A program made the translations under genes and the position numbers. This document shows, in pieces, positions 1 to 8,708 of a DNA stretch of 64,000 nucleotides. Every line of letters starts with the position of its first letter. The stretch's first letter is position 1. The stretch covers positions 2,790,001 to 2,854,000 of the forward strand of contig NC_014931.1 in NCBI RefSeq assembly GCF_000184745.1, given 5' to 3'. Below the pieces are notes generated by a model, which ran no database searches, was not told where the DNA came from, and saw only the letters and a program-made list of their open reading frames with translations. The stretch comes from Variovorax paradoxus EPS (lineage in GTDB: Bacteria; Pseudomonadota; Gammaproteobacteria; Burkholderiales; Burkholderiaceae_C).

Positions 1-2
1 CC

Positions 3-407
3 ATGAAGAAGACATACAACGGCAGCTGCCACTGCGGCAAGGTCCGCTTCCAGGCCCTCATCGACCTTGCCGCGGGCACCGGCAAATGCAATTGCTCGAT
101 CTGCATGAAGTCGCGCGGCTGGGGCGCCATCGTCAAGCCCGAAGAGTTCACGCTGCTTGCGGGCGAAGAAGACCTGTCGAGCTACCAGTTCGCCTCGCAC
201 AGCGCCGAGCACCTGTTCTGCAAGACCTGCGGCATCAAGTCGTTCGGGCGCGGCAACGTGCCCGAGATCGGCGGCGCCTACGTGAGCGTGAACGTGACCT
301 GCCTGGACGACGCGACGCTGGAAGAACTCTCGACGGCGCCGGTGCGCCACATGGACGGGCGCAACAACAACTGGTTCGAGGTGCCGGCAGAGGTGCGCTA
401 TCTCTGA
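3..407 (+). CDS. GFA (CENP-V) domain protein, glutathione-dependent formaldehyde-activating family
   Basis: Small 134-residue protein that is one complete GFA/Mss4-like zinc fold. The first cysteine pair is in GSCHCGKVRF (C9, C11), the second cluster in CNCSICMKS, and a third in FCKTCGIKSF. Family members bind two zinc ions, and the founding member speeds adduct formation between glutathione and formaldehyde. Most homologues have no proven reaction, so the substrate is unknown here. The start lies at the window edge, so no ribosome binding site can be judged. Its 3' end overlaps the convergent neighbour by 10 nt, and nothing ties it to the gallate operon. Confidence 0.85.
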   Translation: MKKTYNGSCHCGKVRFQALIDLAAGTGKCNCSICMKSRGWGAIVKPEEFTLLAGEEDLSSYQFASHSAEHLFCKTCGIKSFGRGNVPEIGGAYVSVNVTCLDDATLEELSTAPVRHMDGRNNNWFEVPAEVRYL

Positions 408-1096
408 GCGGCGGGCGCCATGCCGTGGCGGCGCTTGGCTTCGGCGCTGTCGTCCGAGGCCATGAAGTCGAGCAGGGCGCGCACGGCGGCCGGCTGCGAG
501 GTGCCGATGCCCGGCGCGGCCGAGAAGGTCGTGACGATCTGGATCGGCTGCGGCAGCGGACCGAGCAAGCGGATGCCTTCGAGGCCGATCAGTTCGCTCA
601 TCTGCTGGAAGCCGAGCGCAGCCTCGCCGCGTGCGACCAGCGCACCGACCGGCACGCCCGGCGGTGCCTGCACGAGGCGGTTGCGGATCTCGTCGGCGAT
701 GCCCCAGCGTTCGAACAGAGTGAGCAGCGCAACGCCGCTCGGGCCCGTCGAATAGGCGATGTTGGCCGCGGACTGAACGGCGTGGCGCACGGCATCTTCC
801 GTGGTGATGTCGGGCAACTCGGCATCCGCATGCACCGCGACGCCGACCTCCGAGCGGACGATGTCGACCTTGCCCGCCGCATCGAGCCTGCCCGATGCAA
901 TGAGCTTGTCGATCGCGTCCGAGGCCAGGGCCACGATGTCGAACGATTCGCCATCGGCCAGGCGCCGTGCGGCATCGATGCCGCCCACTGCCTCGAAGGA
1001 GACCGGCACGCCGGTGCGCTGCGCGTACGCCGCCGCGAGCTCGTCAAGCAACCCGCGGGTCGCCATCGAGCAGATGCCTCGCAGGGACGTTGCCAT
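398..1096 (-). CDS. ModA-like periplasmic-binding-fold protein without signal peptide
   Basis: 232 residues with the type II periplasmic-binding fold of the molybdate receptor ModA. Recognisable stretches are LLDELAAAYAQRTG near the N-terminus, SFDIVALASDAIDKL, the YSTGPSGVALLTLFERWG core and the EAALGFQQMSELI region. The N-terminus (MATSLRGICSMATRG) has no hydrophobic signal sequence, so export is doubtful. It is the last gene of the gallate operon, 5 nt after the Bug receptor gene. No ABC permease or ATPase accompanies it. It may be a cytoplasmic ligand sensor or carrier linked to gallate or phthalate-like acids; that is inference from position. Fold call strong, role unknown. Confidence 0.75.
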   Translation of the reverse strand: MATSLRGICSMATRGLLDELAAAYAQRTGVPVSFEAVGGIDAARRLADGESFDIVALASDAIDKLIASGRLDAAGKVDIVRSEVGVAVHADAELPDITTEDAVRHAVQSAANIAYSTGPSGVALLTLFERWGIADEIRNRLVQAPPGVPVGALVARGEAALGFQQMSELIGLEGIRLLGPLPQPIQIVTTFSAAPGIGTSQPAAVRALLDFMASDDSAEAKRRHGMAPAAQR

Positions 1097-1101
1097 GGGT
1101 G

Positions 1102-2085
1102 TCAGTCCGGCTTGATGTTCGCTTCGCGGATCAGCTTGCCGTAGCGCGCCGCATCGCTCTTGAGCAGCTTCTCGAACTGCGCGGTCGGCCCCGGCAGGGG
1201 AACGCCGCCGGCCGCTGCAAGCTGTTCGCGCACTTCCTTCGAATCGATCGCCTTCTGCACCGCCTCGTGCAGCGTGGCGAGCACCGGCGCAGGGAGCCCG
1301 GCCGGTGCCACGAAGCCGTACCAGACGCTCGCCTCGAAACCCGGATAACCCGATTCGGCCACCGTCGGCACGCCCGGCAGCACGGCGGATCGCTCGGTGC
1401 TCATCACCGCCAGCACCTTCAGCTTGCCGCCCTTCACGAGCGGAAGCACTTCGAGCGCGTTGACCGCCACCACGTCGACATGGCCGCCCAGCACATCGGT
1501 GATCGCCTGCGCGCCGCCCTTGTAGGGCACGTGGCTCAGCTTGAGGCCGGCGGTGTGCTGGAACAGCTCCATCGCCAGGTGCGGCGTGGCGCCGTTGCCC
1601 GGCGTCGCGACGGTGACGCCGCCGGGCTTGGCCTTGGCGGCGGCCACGAAGTCGGGCAGCGTCTTGATCGGCGAGCCTTCGCGCACCGCGAACACCACGG
1701 GCACGCGGCCGACCATCGAGATGGGCGTGAAGTCGCGGTCTAGGTCGTAGGGCGCAGGCTGGTACATCGACGGGTTCACCGCGAGCGCATTGGCCGCGAG
1801 CAGCAGCGTGTAGCCATCGGGCGCGCTCGAGGTCAGCGACTTGATCGCGATGTTGGTGCCGGCGCCGGGCTTGTTCTCGACGACCACGGGCTGGCCGAGG
1901 ACCGTCGACATGCGCTGTCCGACGGAGCGCGCGATGGCATCGACCGCGCCGCCGGCGCTGTAGCCGACGAGGATCTTCACGGGCTTGGAGGGATAGGCGT
2001 CGGCTGCGCTCACGCTGAGAGAAGCGCCGAGCGCGAGGAGGCCGGCGAGGGCAAGGAGATTGCGGCGGAGAGAGGATGTCTTCAT
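1102..2085 (-). CDS. Bug-family tripartite tricarboxylate transporter substrate-binding protein
   Basis: 327 residues. A basic N-terminus followed by a hydrophobic signal sequence (cleavage likely after VSAADA) precedes the mature Bug fold: YPSKPVKILVGYSAGGAVDAIAR, then VVENKPGAGTNIA, which are family hallmarks. Bug receptors bind carboxylates in the periplasm and usually deliver them to TctA/TctB membrane partners. None is encoded nearby, as is usual for the many orphan Bug genes of Comamonadaceae. Its ATG overlaps the galA stop (ATGA at 2082-2085), so it is translationally coupled to gallate dioxygenase. Gallate or a related hydroxybenzoate is the natural ligand to test. Confidence 0.92.
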   Translation of the reverse strand: MKTSSLRRNLLALAGLLALGASLSVSAADAYPSKPVKILVGYSAGGAVDAIARSVGQRMSTVLGQPVVVENKPGAGTNIAIKSLTSSAPDGYTLLLAANALAVNPSMYQPAPYDLDRDFTPISMVGRVPVVFAVREGSPIKTLPDFVAAAKAKPGGVTVATPGNGATPHLAMELFQHTAGLKLSHVPYKGGAQAITDVLGGHVDVVAVNALEVLPLVKGGKLKVLAVMSTERSAVLPGVPTVAESGYPGFEASVWYGFVAPAGLPAPVLATLHEAVQKAIDSKEVREQLAAAGGVPLPGPTAQFEKLLKSDAARYGKLIREANIKPD

Positions 2086-3398
2086 GGTTTCACAGGAGGG
2101 CGGGGCGCTGGCTGTGCTGCGTCCCAGGTCTGCGGCGCGGCATCCTTGCCGGCCACCGAATACAGCGCGCCAGGCGCGTTGCGTGTCTGCTGGAAGTCTT
2201 CCAGCGTCTGGCCGCGCATGGCGGCGTAGATGTGCAGGTTGGATACGCCGACGACCGCGCCGAGCTTCTCCAGCATGAAGAAGATGACGCCATAGTGGAT
2301 GAGCCCGCGCCAGTCGCGTTCGCGCACCAGCGTGCGTTCCTGCGGCGTCAGCGCCGCGGCATCGAAGGCTGCTTCTTCATCGGCAAGGAAGCGGGCGCGA
2401 TGCTCGGGCCGCGTCATGCCATGCAGGAACTTGTTGAGGCGGTATGCGCGCACGCTGGTCTCCAGCGTGAACGGATGCGTGCCTTCGAGCGATTCGACGC
2501 CGGCCAGTTGCTCGTCCATGTGGCGGCGATGGCGCTCTATTTCGCGGGCAACGGGCGGGCTCGCGAGGTTCTCGTAGATGGCGGTCGCGATGCCCGTCAT
2601 CGACGGCAGGTAATAGCTCTGGTGCGTCTTGCGGATGTTGGACGAGAGCGCGCCGCGCATCACCAGCCACATGATCACTTCCGCGCCTTCCATGCCGCCG
2701 AGCGTGGCGAGCTCGGCCTGGGTCATCTCGGTGAGGCGCACCGGGTCGTTCTCGATGAGGTCGAGGAACTGCGCGTCCCATGCGGTGTTGTTGAAGCCCG
2801 CGCGCTCGCCGTGCACCTGGTGCGACAGCCCGCCGGTGGCGACGATGGCCACCTTGAGGTCTTCGGGATAGCTCTCGATCCCGCGGCGCAGCGCCTGCCC
2901 GAGCCTGTAGCAGCGCCGTGCCGAGGGCACCGGCGACTGCAGCACGCCGACCTGCAGCGGGATCACCGGCACGGGCCATGCGGGCTCGTGCGGACACAGC
3001 AGCGACATCGGCGAGAACACGCCGTGATCGAGCGCGCGGTCCTGGAAGAAGGACATGTCGAACTCGTCCGCCACCAGCGAGCGGCCGATGTGCTGCGCGA
3101 GCGCCGGATGGCCGGCGAGCGGCGGCAGGTCGCGCGCGCCGCCGCCTTCGTCGGCCACCGCGTGCTGTTCGCCGACGCCGAGCGAGAAGGCCGAATAGTG
3201 ATCGAAGAAGAACGCGCTGACGTGGTCGTTGTAGATGAAGAAGAGCACGTCGGGCTGGCGCTCGGCGAGCCAGCGCTGCACGGGCGCGAAGGCCTCGAAG
3301 ATCGGCGCCCACACCGGGTCCTGCTGCTTCTTCTTGTCGTACGCGAAGCCGATGGTGGGCGTGTGCGAGCACGCGACGGCGCCGATGATGCGAGCCAT
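2082..3398 (-). CDS. galA: Gallate dioxygenase (fused LigB/LigA-type extradiol dioxygenase)
   Basis: 438 residues, matching single-chain gallate dioxygenases (about 420). The N-terminal 280 residues are the LigB-type catalytic domain: iron-ligand region HTPTIGF near residue 12, FIYNDHVSAFFFDHYSAF, and ATGGLSHQVHGERAG. The C-terminal part (about 300-420) is a LigA-like small-subunit domain (FTLETSVRAYRLNKFLHGM). The enzyme opens the gallate ring by meta cleavage to 4-oxalomesaconate. It is followed downstream by the Bug receptor and preceded by the aldolase and hydratase that process its product, a complete lower route to pyruvate and oxaloacetate. Protocatechuate 4,5-dioxygenases have separate subunits, which favours gallate. 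Confidence 0.92.
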   Translation of the reverse strand: MARIIGAVACSHTPTIGFAYDKKKQQDPVWAPIFEAFAPVQRWLAERQPDVLFFIYNDHVSAFFFDHYSAFSLGVGEQHAVADEGGGARDLPPLAGHPALAQHIGRSLVADEFDMSFFQDRALDHGVFSPMSLLCPHEPAWPVPVIPLQVGVLQSPVPSARRCYRLGQALRRGIESYPEDLKVAIVATGGLSHQVHGERAGFNNTAWDAQFLDLIENDPVRLTEMTQAELATLGGMEGAEVIMWLVMRGALSSNIRKTHQSYYLPSMTGIATAIYENLASPPVAREIERHRRHMDEQLAGVESLEGTHPFTLETSVRAYRLNKFLHGMTRPEHRARFLADEEAAFDAAALTPQERTLVRERDWRGLIHYGVIFFMLEKLGAVVGVSNLHIYAAMRGQTLEDFQQTRNAPGALYSVAGKDAAPQTWDAAQPAPRPPVKP

Positions 3399-3410
3399 GG
3401 TGGTTCTTCT

Positions 3411-4112
3411 TCAGTCGATGTAGCGCAGGCCGGCCTTGGCCAATGGCTCGCGCATGGCGTACATGTCGAGGCCCAGCTCGCCCGCGGCGAAGCGCTCGCG
3501 CTTGGCAGTTTCGTTGGCCTCGCGGGCCTCGGCCGCATCGGCCACCTGCTGCGCGCGTGAGGCCGGCACGATGACCACGCCATCGATGTCGGCAACGACC
3601 ACGTCGCCCGGGTTCACCAGCGCGCCCGCGCACACCACCGGCACGTTGACCGAGCCGAGGGTTGCCTTGATCGTTCCCTTCGAATGGATCGCGCGGCTGA
3701 ACACGGGGAAGCCCATCGCGTTGAGGTCACGCACGTCGCGCACGCCGCCGTCGATCACCAGGCCCTTGCAGCCGCGCGCCTTGAACGAGGTCGCGAGCAG
3801 GTCGCCGAAGAAGCCGTCGGTGCTGTCGCTGGTGCAGGCCGCAACCACGACGTCGCCGGGCTGGATCTGCTCGGCCGCGACATGCAGCATCCAGTTGTCG
3901 CCGGGCTGCAGCAGCACGGTGACTGCCGTGCCGCAGAAGCGCGCATCGGGGTGGATGGGGCGGATGCGCGGCTGCATCAGGCCGAGCCGGCCGAGCGCTT
4001 CGTGCACGGTGGAAACGCCGAAGCGCGAGAGCTTTTCGACCGCGGCCGCATCGGCGCGCACGATGTTGCGATGCACGACGCCGAGTTGTTGTGGAAGGGT
4101 GTTGTGCGACAT
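3411..4112 (-). CDS. ligK: 4-carboxy-4-hydroxy-2-oxoadipate aldolase (RraA-like fold)
   Basis: 233 residues from the ATG at 4112; the open frame continues upstream only as a shadow of ligJ. It has the RraA/HMG-aldolase fold with the metal/pyruvate site region [20 protein letters not shown] and [18 protein letters not shown]. Family members cleave 4-carboxy-4-hydroxy-2-oxoadipate to pyruvate and oxaloacetate, the last step of gallate and protocatechuate 4,5-cleavage. The RNase E regulator RraA shares the fold but is shorter and is not found in such operons. It lies 2 nt after ligJ and 12 nt before galA. P. putida uses the name galC for this role. Confidence 0.92.
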   Translation of the reverse strand: MSHNTLPQQLGVVHRNIVRADAAAVEKLSRFGVSTVHEALGRLGLMQPRIRPIHPDARFCGTAVTVLLQPGDNWMLHVAAEQIQPGDVVVAACTSDSTDGFFGDLLATSFKARGCKGLVIDGGVRDVRDLNAMGFPVFSRAIHSKGTIKATLGSVNVPVVCAGALVNPGDVVVADIDGVVIVPASRAQQVADAAEAREANETAKRERFAAGELGLDMYAMREPLAKAGLRYID

Positions 4113-4114
4113 GG

Positions 4115-5143
4115 TCAGAGGCCTTTGGCGATGAGTGCGCGATCCAGTCGCGGATAGACGCGGCGTGCGTTGCCTTCGAACACCTTGTGGCGTGTGTCGG
4201 CATCGAGCATCGGCGTCGCATCGATGTAGCGGCGCGTGTCGTCGTAGAAGAACCCGGTCTCGGGATCGATGCCGCGCACGGCCCCGATCATCTCGCTCGC
4301 GAAGAGGATGTTGTCCACCGGGATCACGCGCGTCAGCAGGTCGATGCCCGGCTGGTGATAGACGCAGGTGTCGAAGAAGATGTTGTTGAGCAGGTGGTCT
4401 TTCAGCAGCGGCTTCTTCATCTCCTGCGCGAGCCCGCGAAAGCGCCCCCAGTGGTAGGGCACCGCACCGCCGCCGTGCGGGATCACGAAGCGCAGCGTGG
4501 GAAAGTCGGTGAAGAGGTCGGAGGTGAGGCACTGCATGAAGGCTGTGGTGTCCGCATTCAGGTAGTGCGCGCCGGTCGTGTGAAAGCAGGCATTGCAGCT
4601 CGTGCTGACATGCACCATCGCCGGAATGTCGTGCTCGACCATCTTCTCGTAGAGCGGATACCAGTGGCGGTCCGACAGCGGTGGCGAAGTCCAGTGCCCG
4701 CCCGACGGATCGGGGTTGAGGTTGATCGCCACGAAGCCGTACTCGCGCACGCAGCGCTCCAGCTCGGGGATGCAACTGCGCGGATCGACAGCGGGCGATT
4801 GCGGCAGCATCGCCGCGCCGATGAAGTGGTCGGGGAAGAGCTCGCTTACCCGAAAGCACAGCTCGTTGCAGATCGCGGCCCAGGTCGACGAGGTTTCGAA
4901 GTCGCCGATGTGATGCGCCATGAAGCTTGCGCGCGGACTGAAGATCGTGAGGTCGCTGCCGCGTTCCTTCATGAGGCGCAGCTGGTTGCCCTCGATCGAT
5001 TCGCGCAGTTCGTCGTCGCTGATCTTCAGGTCGGCGACGCGGGGCTTCATCGCGGGGTCTTTCAGCCCTGCGATCTGCTGGGCGCGCCAGTTCTCCAGCG
5101 CCTTGGGCGCGGTGGTGTAGTGGCCGTGGCAGTCGATGATCAT
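4115..5143 (-). CDS. ligJ: 4-oxalomesaconate hydratase (LigJ, amidohydrolase family)
   Basis: 342 residues from the ATG at 5143, chosen because LigJ proteins begin with this [13 protein letters not shown] motif, whose histidines bind metal. The further upstream ATG at 5230 would add 29 unrelated residues inside the divergent promoter. Other family landmarks are [36 protein letters not shown] and [20 protein letters not shown]. It hydrates 4-oxalomesaconate, the ring-cleavage product, to 4-carboxy-4-hydroxy-2-oxoadipate. First gene of the leftward operon ligJ-ligK-galA-Bug-ModA-like. Pseudomonas GalB does the same step with an unrelated fold, so this locus follows the Sphingomonad/LigJ pattern. 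Confidence 0.93.
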   Translation of the reverse strand: MIIDCHGHYTTAPKALENWRAQQIAGLKDPAMKPRVADLKISDDELRESIEGNQLRLMKERGSDLTIFSPRASFMAHHIGDFETSSTWAAICNELCFRVSELFPDHFIGAAMLPQSPAVDPRSCIPELERCVREYGFVAINLNPDPSGGHWTSPPLSDRHWYPLYEKMVEHDIPAMVHVSTSCNACFHTTGAHYLNADTTAFMQCLTSDLFTDFPTLRFVIPHGGGAVPYHWGRFRGLAQEMKKPLLKDHLLNNIFFDTCVYHQPGIDLLTRVIPVDNILFASEMIGAVRGIDPETGFFYDDTRRYIDATPMLDADTRHKVFEGNARRVYPRLDRALIAKGL

Positions 5144-5269
5144 TTCTTGCAACCCAATTGGTTTGGCTCGGAGCCATCGAGTGTGGTCGCGGACCCTCTG
5201 GCGTGGGGTGAGTTCGGGTTGCCCTACCATCAGACTTTTTTATCGATAGGGTTTACCCGAGAGATTGAA
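5144..5269. promoter_or_regulatory. Divergent promoter region of the gallate operon and its LysR regulator
   Basis: 126 bp between the divergent starts of ligJ and the LysR gene. It contains an imperfect inverted pair of half sites, GGGTTGCCCTA (5216-5226) and TAGGGTTTACCC (5247-5258), about 20 bp apart. There is also a TATCGATA palindrome at 5241-5248 and CCAATTGG at 5153-5160. LysR proteins normally bind such paired sites in the shared promoter. The exact site is a guess from symmetry. Confidence 0.4.
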
Positions 5270-6559
5270 ATGAGTGGTGCGCACCAACCAGACAAAGTGA
5301 TCGGCAGCGCGCTCGCCATCAACCTGCGCCATCTGCGCGCGTTCTCTGCCGTGGCCGCCGCCGGCAGCATCGCCAGGGCCGCGGAAGAGCAGCTCTACCG
5401 CGTCGCCTCGGGCGTCACGCGTTCCATTTCCGAACTGGAGAGCGCGCTGGGCAGGCCGCTCTTCGATCGCCGTGCGCGCGGCATGGCGCTCAATTCGTAC
5501 GGCGACCTGGTGCTGGTGCGCGCGCGCCGCATCGAGCGCGAGTTCGAGGAGGCGCGTACGCAGCTCGTCGCGCGCGGCGGCATCGGCGCGACCGCCGATG
5601 TGCCATCGCTCTTCGCATCGATCCTCAACGGCCGGCGGCTCGCGGTGATCGCGAGCCTGGTCGAGAAGCGCAACATGCCGGCGGTCGCGCGCGAGTTCGG
5701 CATCACGCAGCCGGCTGTCAGCAGCGCGCTGAAAGACCTGGAGGGCGGACTCGGCGTTGCGCTGCTCGAACGGAAGGCGCGCGGCCTTGCACCGACGACA
5801 GCGGGCGAGATCGTGGCCCTCTACTTCAAGCGCGTGCTCGCGGAGCTGCGCCACATCGGGCCGGACATCGCCGCGAGCGACGGCATGTTGCAGGGGAGCG
5901 TGACCGTCGGGGCGCTCCCGCTCGGACGCACGCAGATCCTGCCGCTCGCGATCGCCTCGCTGCTCGCGCGGCATCCGGGGTTGCACGTGGCCACGGTCGA
6001 GAGCCCGTACGACGCGCTGGCCGCCTCGCTGCGCAGCGGCGACGTCGACTTCATCCTCGGCGCGCTGCGCAGCCCGGCCGAAGCCAGGGACCTGCAGCAG
6101 GAAGCGCTGTTCGAAGACAGCATCGCGGTGATCGCACGCGCAGGCCATCCGCTGGAGCGCACGCAGCGTATCGACTTCGATGCACTGCGGCAGGCGACAT
6201 GGGCGCTTTCGCGGCACAACACGCCGTCACGCGAACTGCTGGAGCGCTTCTTCTCGTCGGCGCGCGAGGCGCCGCCGATTCCGGCGGTGGAGACCGGAGA
6301 CCTCGCCGTGCTGCGCGGCCTGCTGCTGGAGAGCGACATGCTCACGGCAATCTCGCCGCATCAACTGCGCTACGAGATTCGCGACGGCAGCCTGGTGGTG
6401 CTGGACTTTCCGCTCGACGAGATGCGCCGCGAGATCGGGCTCACGCAGCGCCAGGGCGCATTGGCGTCGCCGGGGGCGAGGGCGTTGATGGCGGAGATCG
6501 CGGCGGTGGTGGCGCGGTCCCCGGATTTCCGGGGGAGGGCGAGGCGAACGGGCGGTTGA
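5270..6559 (+). CDS. LysR-type regulator with two tandem HTH domains, gallate operon
   Basis: 429 residues, about 130 longer than a usual LysR protein. The first LysR-type winged HTH spans about 18-90 (LRHLRAFSAVAAAGSIARAAEE, then ELESALGRPLFDRR). A second one spans about 120-185 (NMPAVAREFGITQPAVSSALKDLE, then LLERKARGLAPTTAGE). The effector-binding domain covers about 208-415 (GSVTVGALPLGRTQILP). The ATG at 5270 fits because upstream codons lie in the promoter and antisense to ligJ. Divergent placement makes it the likely activator of the gallate operon. Its stop directly abuts the stop of the convergent gene (TGATCA at 6557-6562). Family certain; the effect of two DNA-binding domains is unknown. 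Confidence 0.9.
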   Translation: MSGAHQPDKVIGSALAINLRHLRAFSAVAAAGSIARAAEEQLYRVASGVTRSISELESALGRPLFDRRARGMALNSYGDLVLVRARRIEREFEEARTQLVARGGIGATADVPSLFASILNGRRLAVIASLVEKRNMPAVAREFGITQPAVSSALKDLEGGLGVALLERKARGLAPTTAGEIVALYFKRVLAELRHIGPDIAASDGMLQGSVTVGALPLGRTQILPLAIASLLARHPGLHVATVESPYDALAASLRSGDVDFILGALRSPAEARDLQQEALFEDSIAVIARAGHPLERTQRIDFDALRQATWALSRHNTPSRELLERFFSSAREAPPIPAVETGDLAVLRGLLLESDMLTAISPHQLRYEIRDGSLVVLDFPLDEMRREIGLTQRQGALASPGARALMAEIAAVVARSPDFRGRARRTGG

Positions 6560-7705
6560 TCAGCGCTTATCCGGTTGCGGTGCGCTTCGATCGAACCGGA
6601 GCCCGGCCGCGGTTCCACTCCCGAGATCGAGCACGAAGCGCATCTCCGCGCCTTCCGAAACAAGCTGGAGCCTGAGCTTCGCCTGCAGCGTGTCGCAGCG
6701 CAGGTGCGCGTTCTTCGCCGCACCGGCCGCGTCGCGCACCGACAGCGAATCGATCTGTGCCGTCACGCCGCGGCCCACGGCCTCGGAATGCAGGCCGATG
6801 CGGTTGCGGCCCGCGTCGCGGCCTTCGAGGCGGCCCTGCAATCCCGAGAGCGCGAAGACGCCGTCACCGAGTTGCAGGTCGCCGGACAGCGAGGTGCGAC
6901 CCAGCAGCAAGCGCGCCTGCTCGGTCAGCCCGCTGCCCCCTTGCCTGAGGCCGCAGCGCAGCATCGACTCGGCGAACGCCTGCAACTGCAGCTTGCCGCG
7001 CTCGGAAATCCACGGGCTCAGCAGCGCGCCGCGGCGCTCGAAGGTCACGCCGGCCAGCGGAGCCGAGGCGAACTGGTAGATGTAGCTGCGGCCATCGGGC
7101 GCATCGACATAGATGCCCAGCCGGCTCACGCCCATGCGCGAGTCGGGGCCCACGTGCTCGACCGTCGCGTCGTTGAAATCGATCTGCCCGCCGCGTAGGG
7201 GCACCGTCACGTCCGCATCGAAGAGCAGATGCGCATCGGTGATTTTTCCGCGGATGGTGCCGTGGGCCGTGCCGAGCGGGGCGAGGCTTGTTGCATCGGC
7301 CGGCGCCTGAGTGGCGGGAAATGCTGCAGCCGGCGCCGTCACCTGTGCGGTGCTCCATGCCTCGTGCAGTCGCGGCGGCATGCGCAAAGGACCATGCAGC
7401 TTCAGGCCCGAGAACTCGGCTTCGCGGGCCTCGACGCCGACCAACTGCGGCGCGCCGGCCTCGCTGCGTATCTGCGCGACGAGGCCGCGCACGGCCACGC
7501 GGCCGATCTCCAGCGTGAGTTCGCCTGAGGTGAGCTGAAGGGAGGCCGCTTCGAGCTGATCGATCCGGAGGCTGGCCGTGCCGTCCTTCTCCGGACCCCA
7601 GGCCAGGCCTTCGATCGCGAAGCGATTGCCCGCGATGCTGTCAGAAGCCGCGAGGTCTACGCCAAGCAGCAGTTGAAGGATGGAGGACGCGAGAGGAGTC
7701 GCCAT
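6560..7705 (-). CDS. Conserved-type hypothetical protein, repeated beta-strand character
   Basis: 381 residues; no family recognised. The chain alternates short hydrophobic and polar residues typical of a long beta structure (LRIDQLEAASLQLTSGELTLEIGRVAVRG; later HGTIRGKITDAHLLFDADVTVPLRGGQIDF and LSGDLQLGDGVFALSGLQGRLEG). The pattern recalls AsmA/DUF748-type envelope proteins, but no signal peptide or anchor is present. It starts near a weakly hydrophobic N-terminus (MATPLASSILQLLLGVDL). It is a single gene, convergent and stop-to-stop with the gallate LysR regulator. Codon use is ordinary for the window, so it is probably a genuine resident gene. Confidence 0.6.
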   Translation of the reverse strand: MATPLASSILQLLLGVDLAASDSIAGNRFAIEGLAWGPEKDGTASLRIDQLEAASLQLTSGELTLEIGRVAVRGLVAQIRSEAGAPQLVGVEAREAEFSGLKLHGPLRMPPRLHEAWSTAQVTAPAAAFPATQAPADATSLAPLGTAHGTIRGKITDAHLLFDADVTVPLRGGQIDFNDATVEHVGPDSRMGVSRLGIYVDAPDGRSYIYQFASAPLAGVTFERRGALLSPWISERGKLQLQAFAESMLRCGLRQGGSGLTEQARLLLGRTSLSGDLQLGDGVFALSGLQGRLEGRDAGRNRIGLHSEAVGRGVTAQIDSLSVRDAAGAAKNAHLRCDTLQAKLRLQLVSEGAEMRFVLDLGSGTAAGLRFDRSAPQPDKR

Positions 7706-7804
7706 GGGTTTCTTCTACCAGACCTCGCCATGCCGGCGTGTCGGCCTCCGGCGCATGTGCGGTGCCCCGGATGGCGGCTCTTCAACCGTGTAACGGCCCG
7801 GCTT

Positions 7805-8677
7805 TCAGGGCTTGCGCACGACGCGCCCGATCCACGCGAGCAGCACCGCCACGACTTCATCGCGGTTGGTTTCGTTCAGCGTCTCATGGCGCGCGCCGCC
7901 GAACACATGGCAGGACACATCGCGCAGCCCCGCCTCGCGGTAGCGCTGCACCAGCGGATAGAACCATTCGGCCTTGTTGCTGACCGGGTCCTGGTCGCCG
8001 ATGAAGAGGTACAGCGGCAGCTCGGGCCGGATGCGCGATTGCATCGCCGCGGGCGCCAGATCGTCGAGGTTCGCGAACATGGAACCCAGCCCCTCGGCCG
8101 ACACCGTGAAGCCGCACAGCGGATCGGCGATGTACGCATCGACCTGCGCCGGATCGCGGCTGAGCCAGTCGAACGGCGTGCGCACCTCGGGCAGCGCGGC
8201 GTTCATGTCTTCGAGGCGAAAGCCGCTCTGCAGCGCGGTGCCCAGCAGGTCGAGGGCCGAGGTGCCCGAGAGCACCGCGCCAGACAGCAGTTCGCTGTGC
8301 CGCACCAGGTAGTACTGGGTGGCGAACGAGCCCATGCTGTGGCCGAGGAGGATGAGCGGCAGGCCGGGATGCGCGGCGCGTGCGTGGCGGCTCAGCAGCG
8401 CCATGTCGTCCACGAGGCCTGCGAAATTGCGCGGACCGAATTCGCCGAGTTCGTTGTTCGCCAGGGCATAGGCGCCGTGGCCGCGGTGCTCGTTCGCGTA
8501 GACGACGTAGCCGGCCTGCGTGAGCGCATCGGCAAGCGGGCGATAGCGCAGCGAATGTTCGCCCATGCCATGCGCCAGCTGCACGATGGCCCGCGGCGTT
8601 CCGGCCTGCCAGCGGTGGGCTTCCACCGGGTGGCCGTCGTTGGCGGTCAGTTCGAAGTTTGTCTCGGTATTCGGCAT
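7805..8677 (-). CDS. Alpha/beta hydrolase, monoacylglycerol lipase / lysophospholipase type
   Basis: 290 residues from the ATG at 8677, preferred over the ATG at 8707 because an AGGGGA ribosome binding site sits just upstream. The nucleophile elbow is GHSMGS with Ser114. The oxyanion region is LAHGMGEHSLRY and the conserved ANEHRGHGAY follows. The catalytic His lies in GGARHETLNE near the C-terminus. This is the Hydrolase_4 (serine aminopeptidase S33) pattern that acts on monoacylglycerols or lysophospholipids. No signal peptide. It ends the region before a LysR gene on the same strand, 31 nt downstream of it, so co-transcription is possible. Confidence 0.88.
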   Translation of the reverse strand: MPNTETNFELTANDGHPVEAHRWQAGTPRAIVQLAHGMGEHSLRYRPLADALTQAGYVVYANEHRGHGAYALANNELGEFGPRNFAGLVDDMALLSRHARAAHPGLPLILLGHSMGSFATQYYLVRHSELLSGAVLSGTSALDLLGTALQSGFRLEDMNAALPEVRTPFDWLSRDPAQVDAYIADPLCGFTVSAEGLGSMFANLDDLAPAAMQSRIRPELPLYLFIGDQDPVSNKAEWFYPLVQRYREAGLRDVSCHVFGGARHETLNETNRDEVVAVLLAWIGRVVRKP

Positions 8678-8708
8678 GCGGTGTCCCCTGTGGAAGAGGA
8701 TTGCCATC

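Noticed and set aside
3411..4112. Annotation as RNase E inhibitor RraA
   Set aside because: The fold is shared, but length and position between ligJ and galA show the aldolase role.
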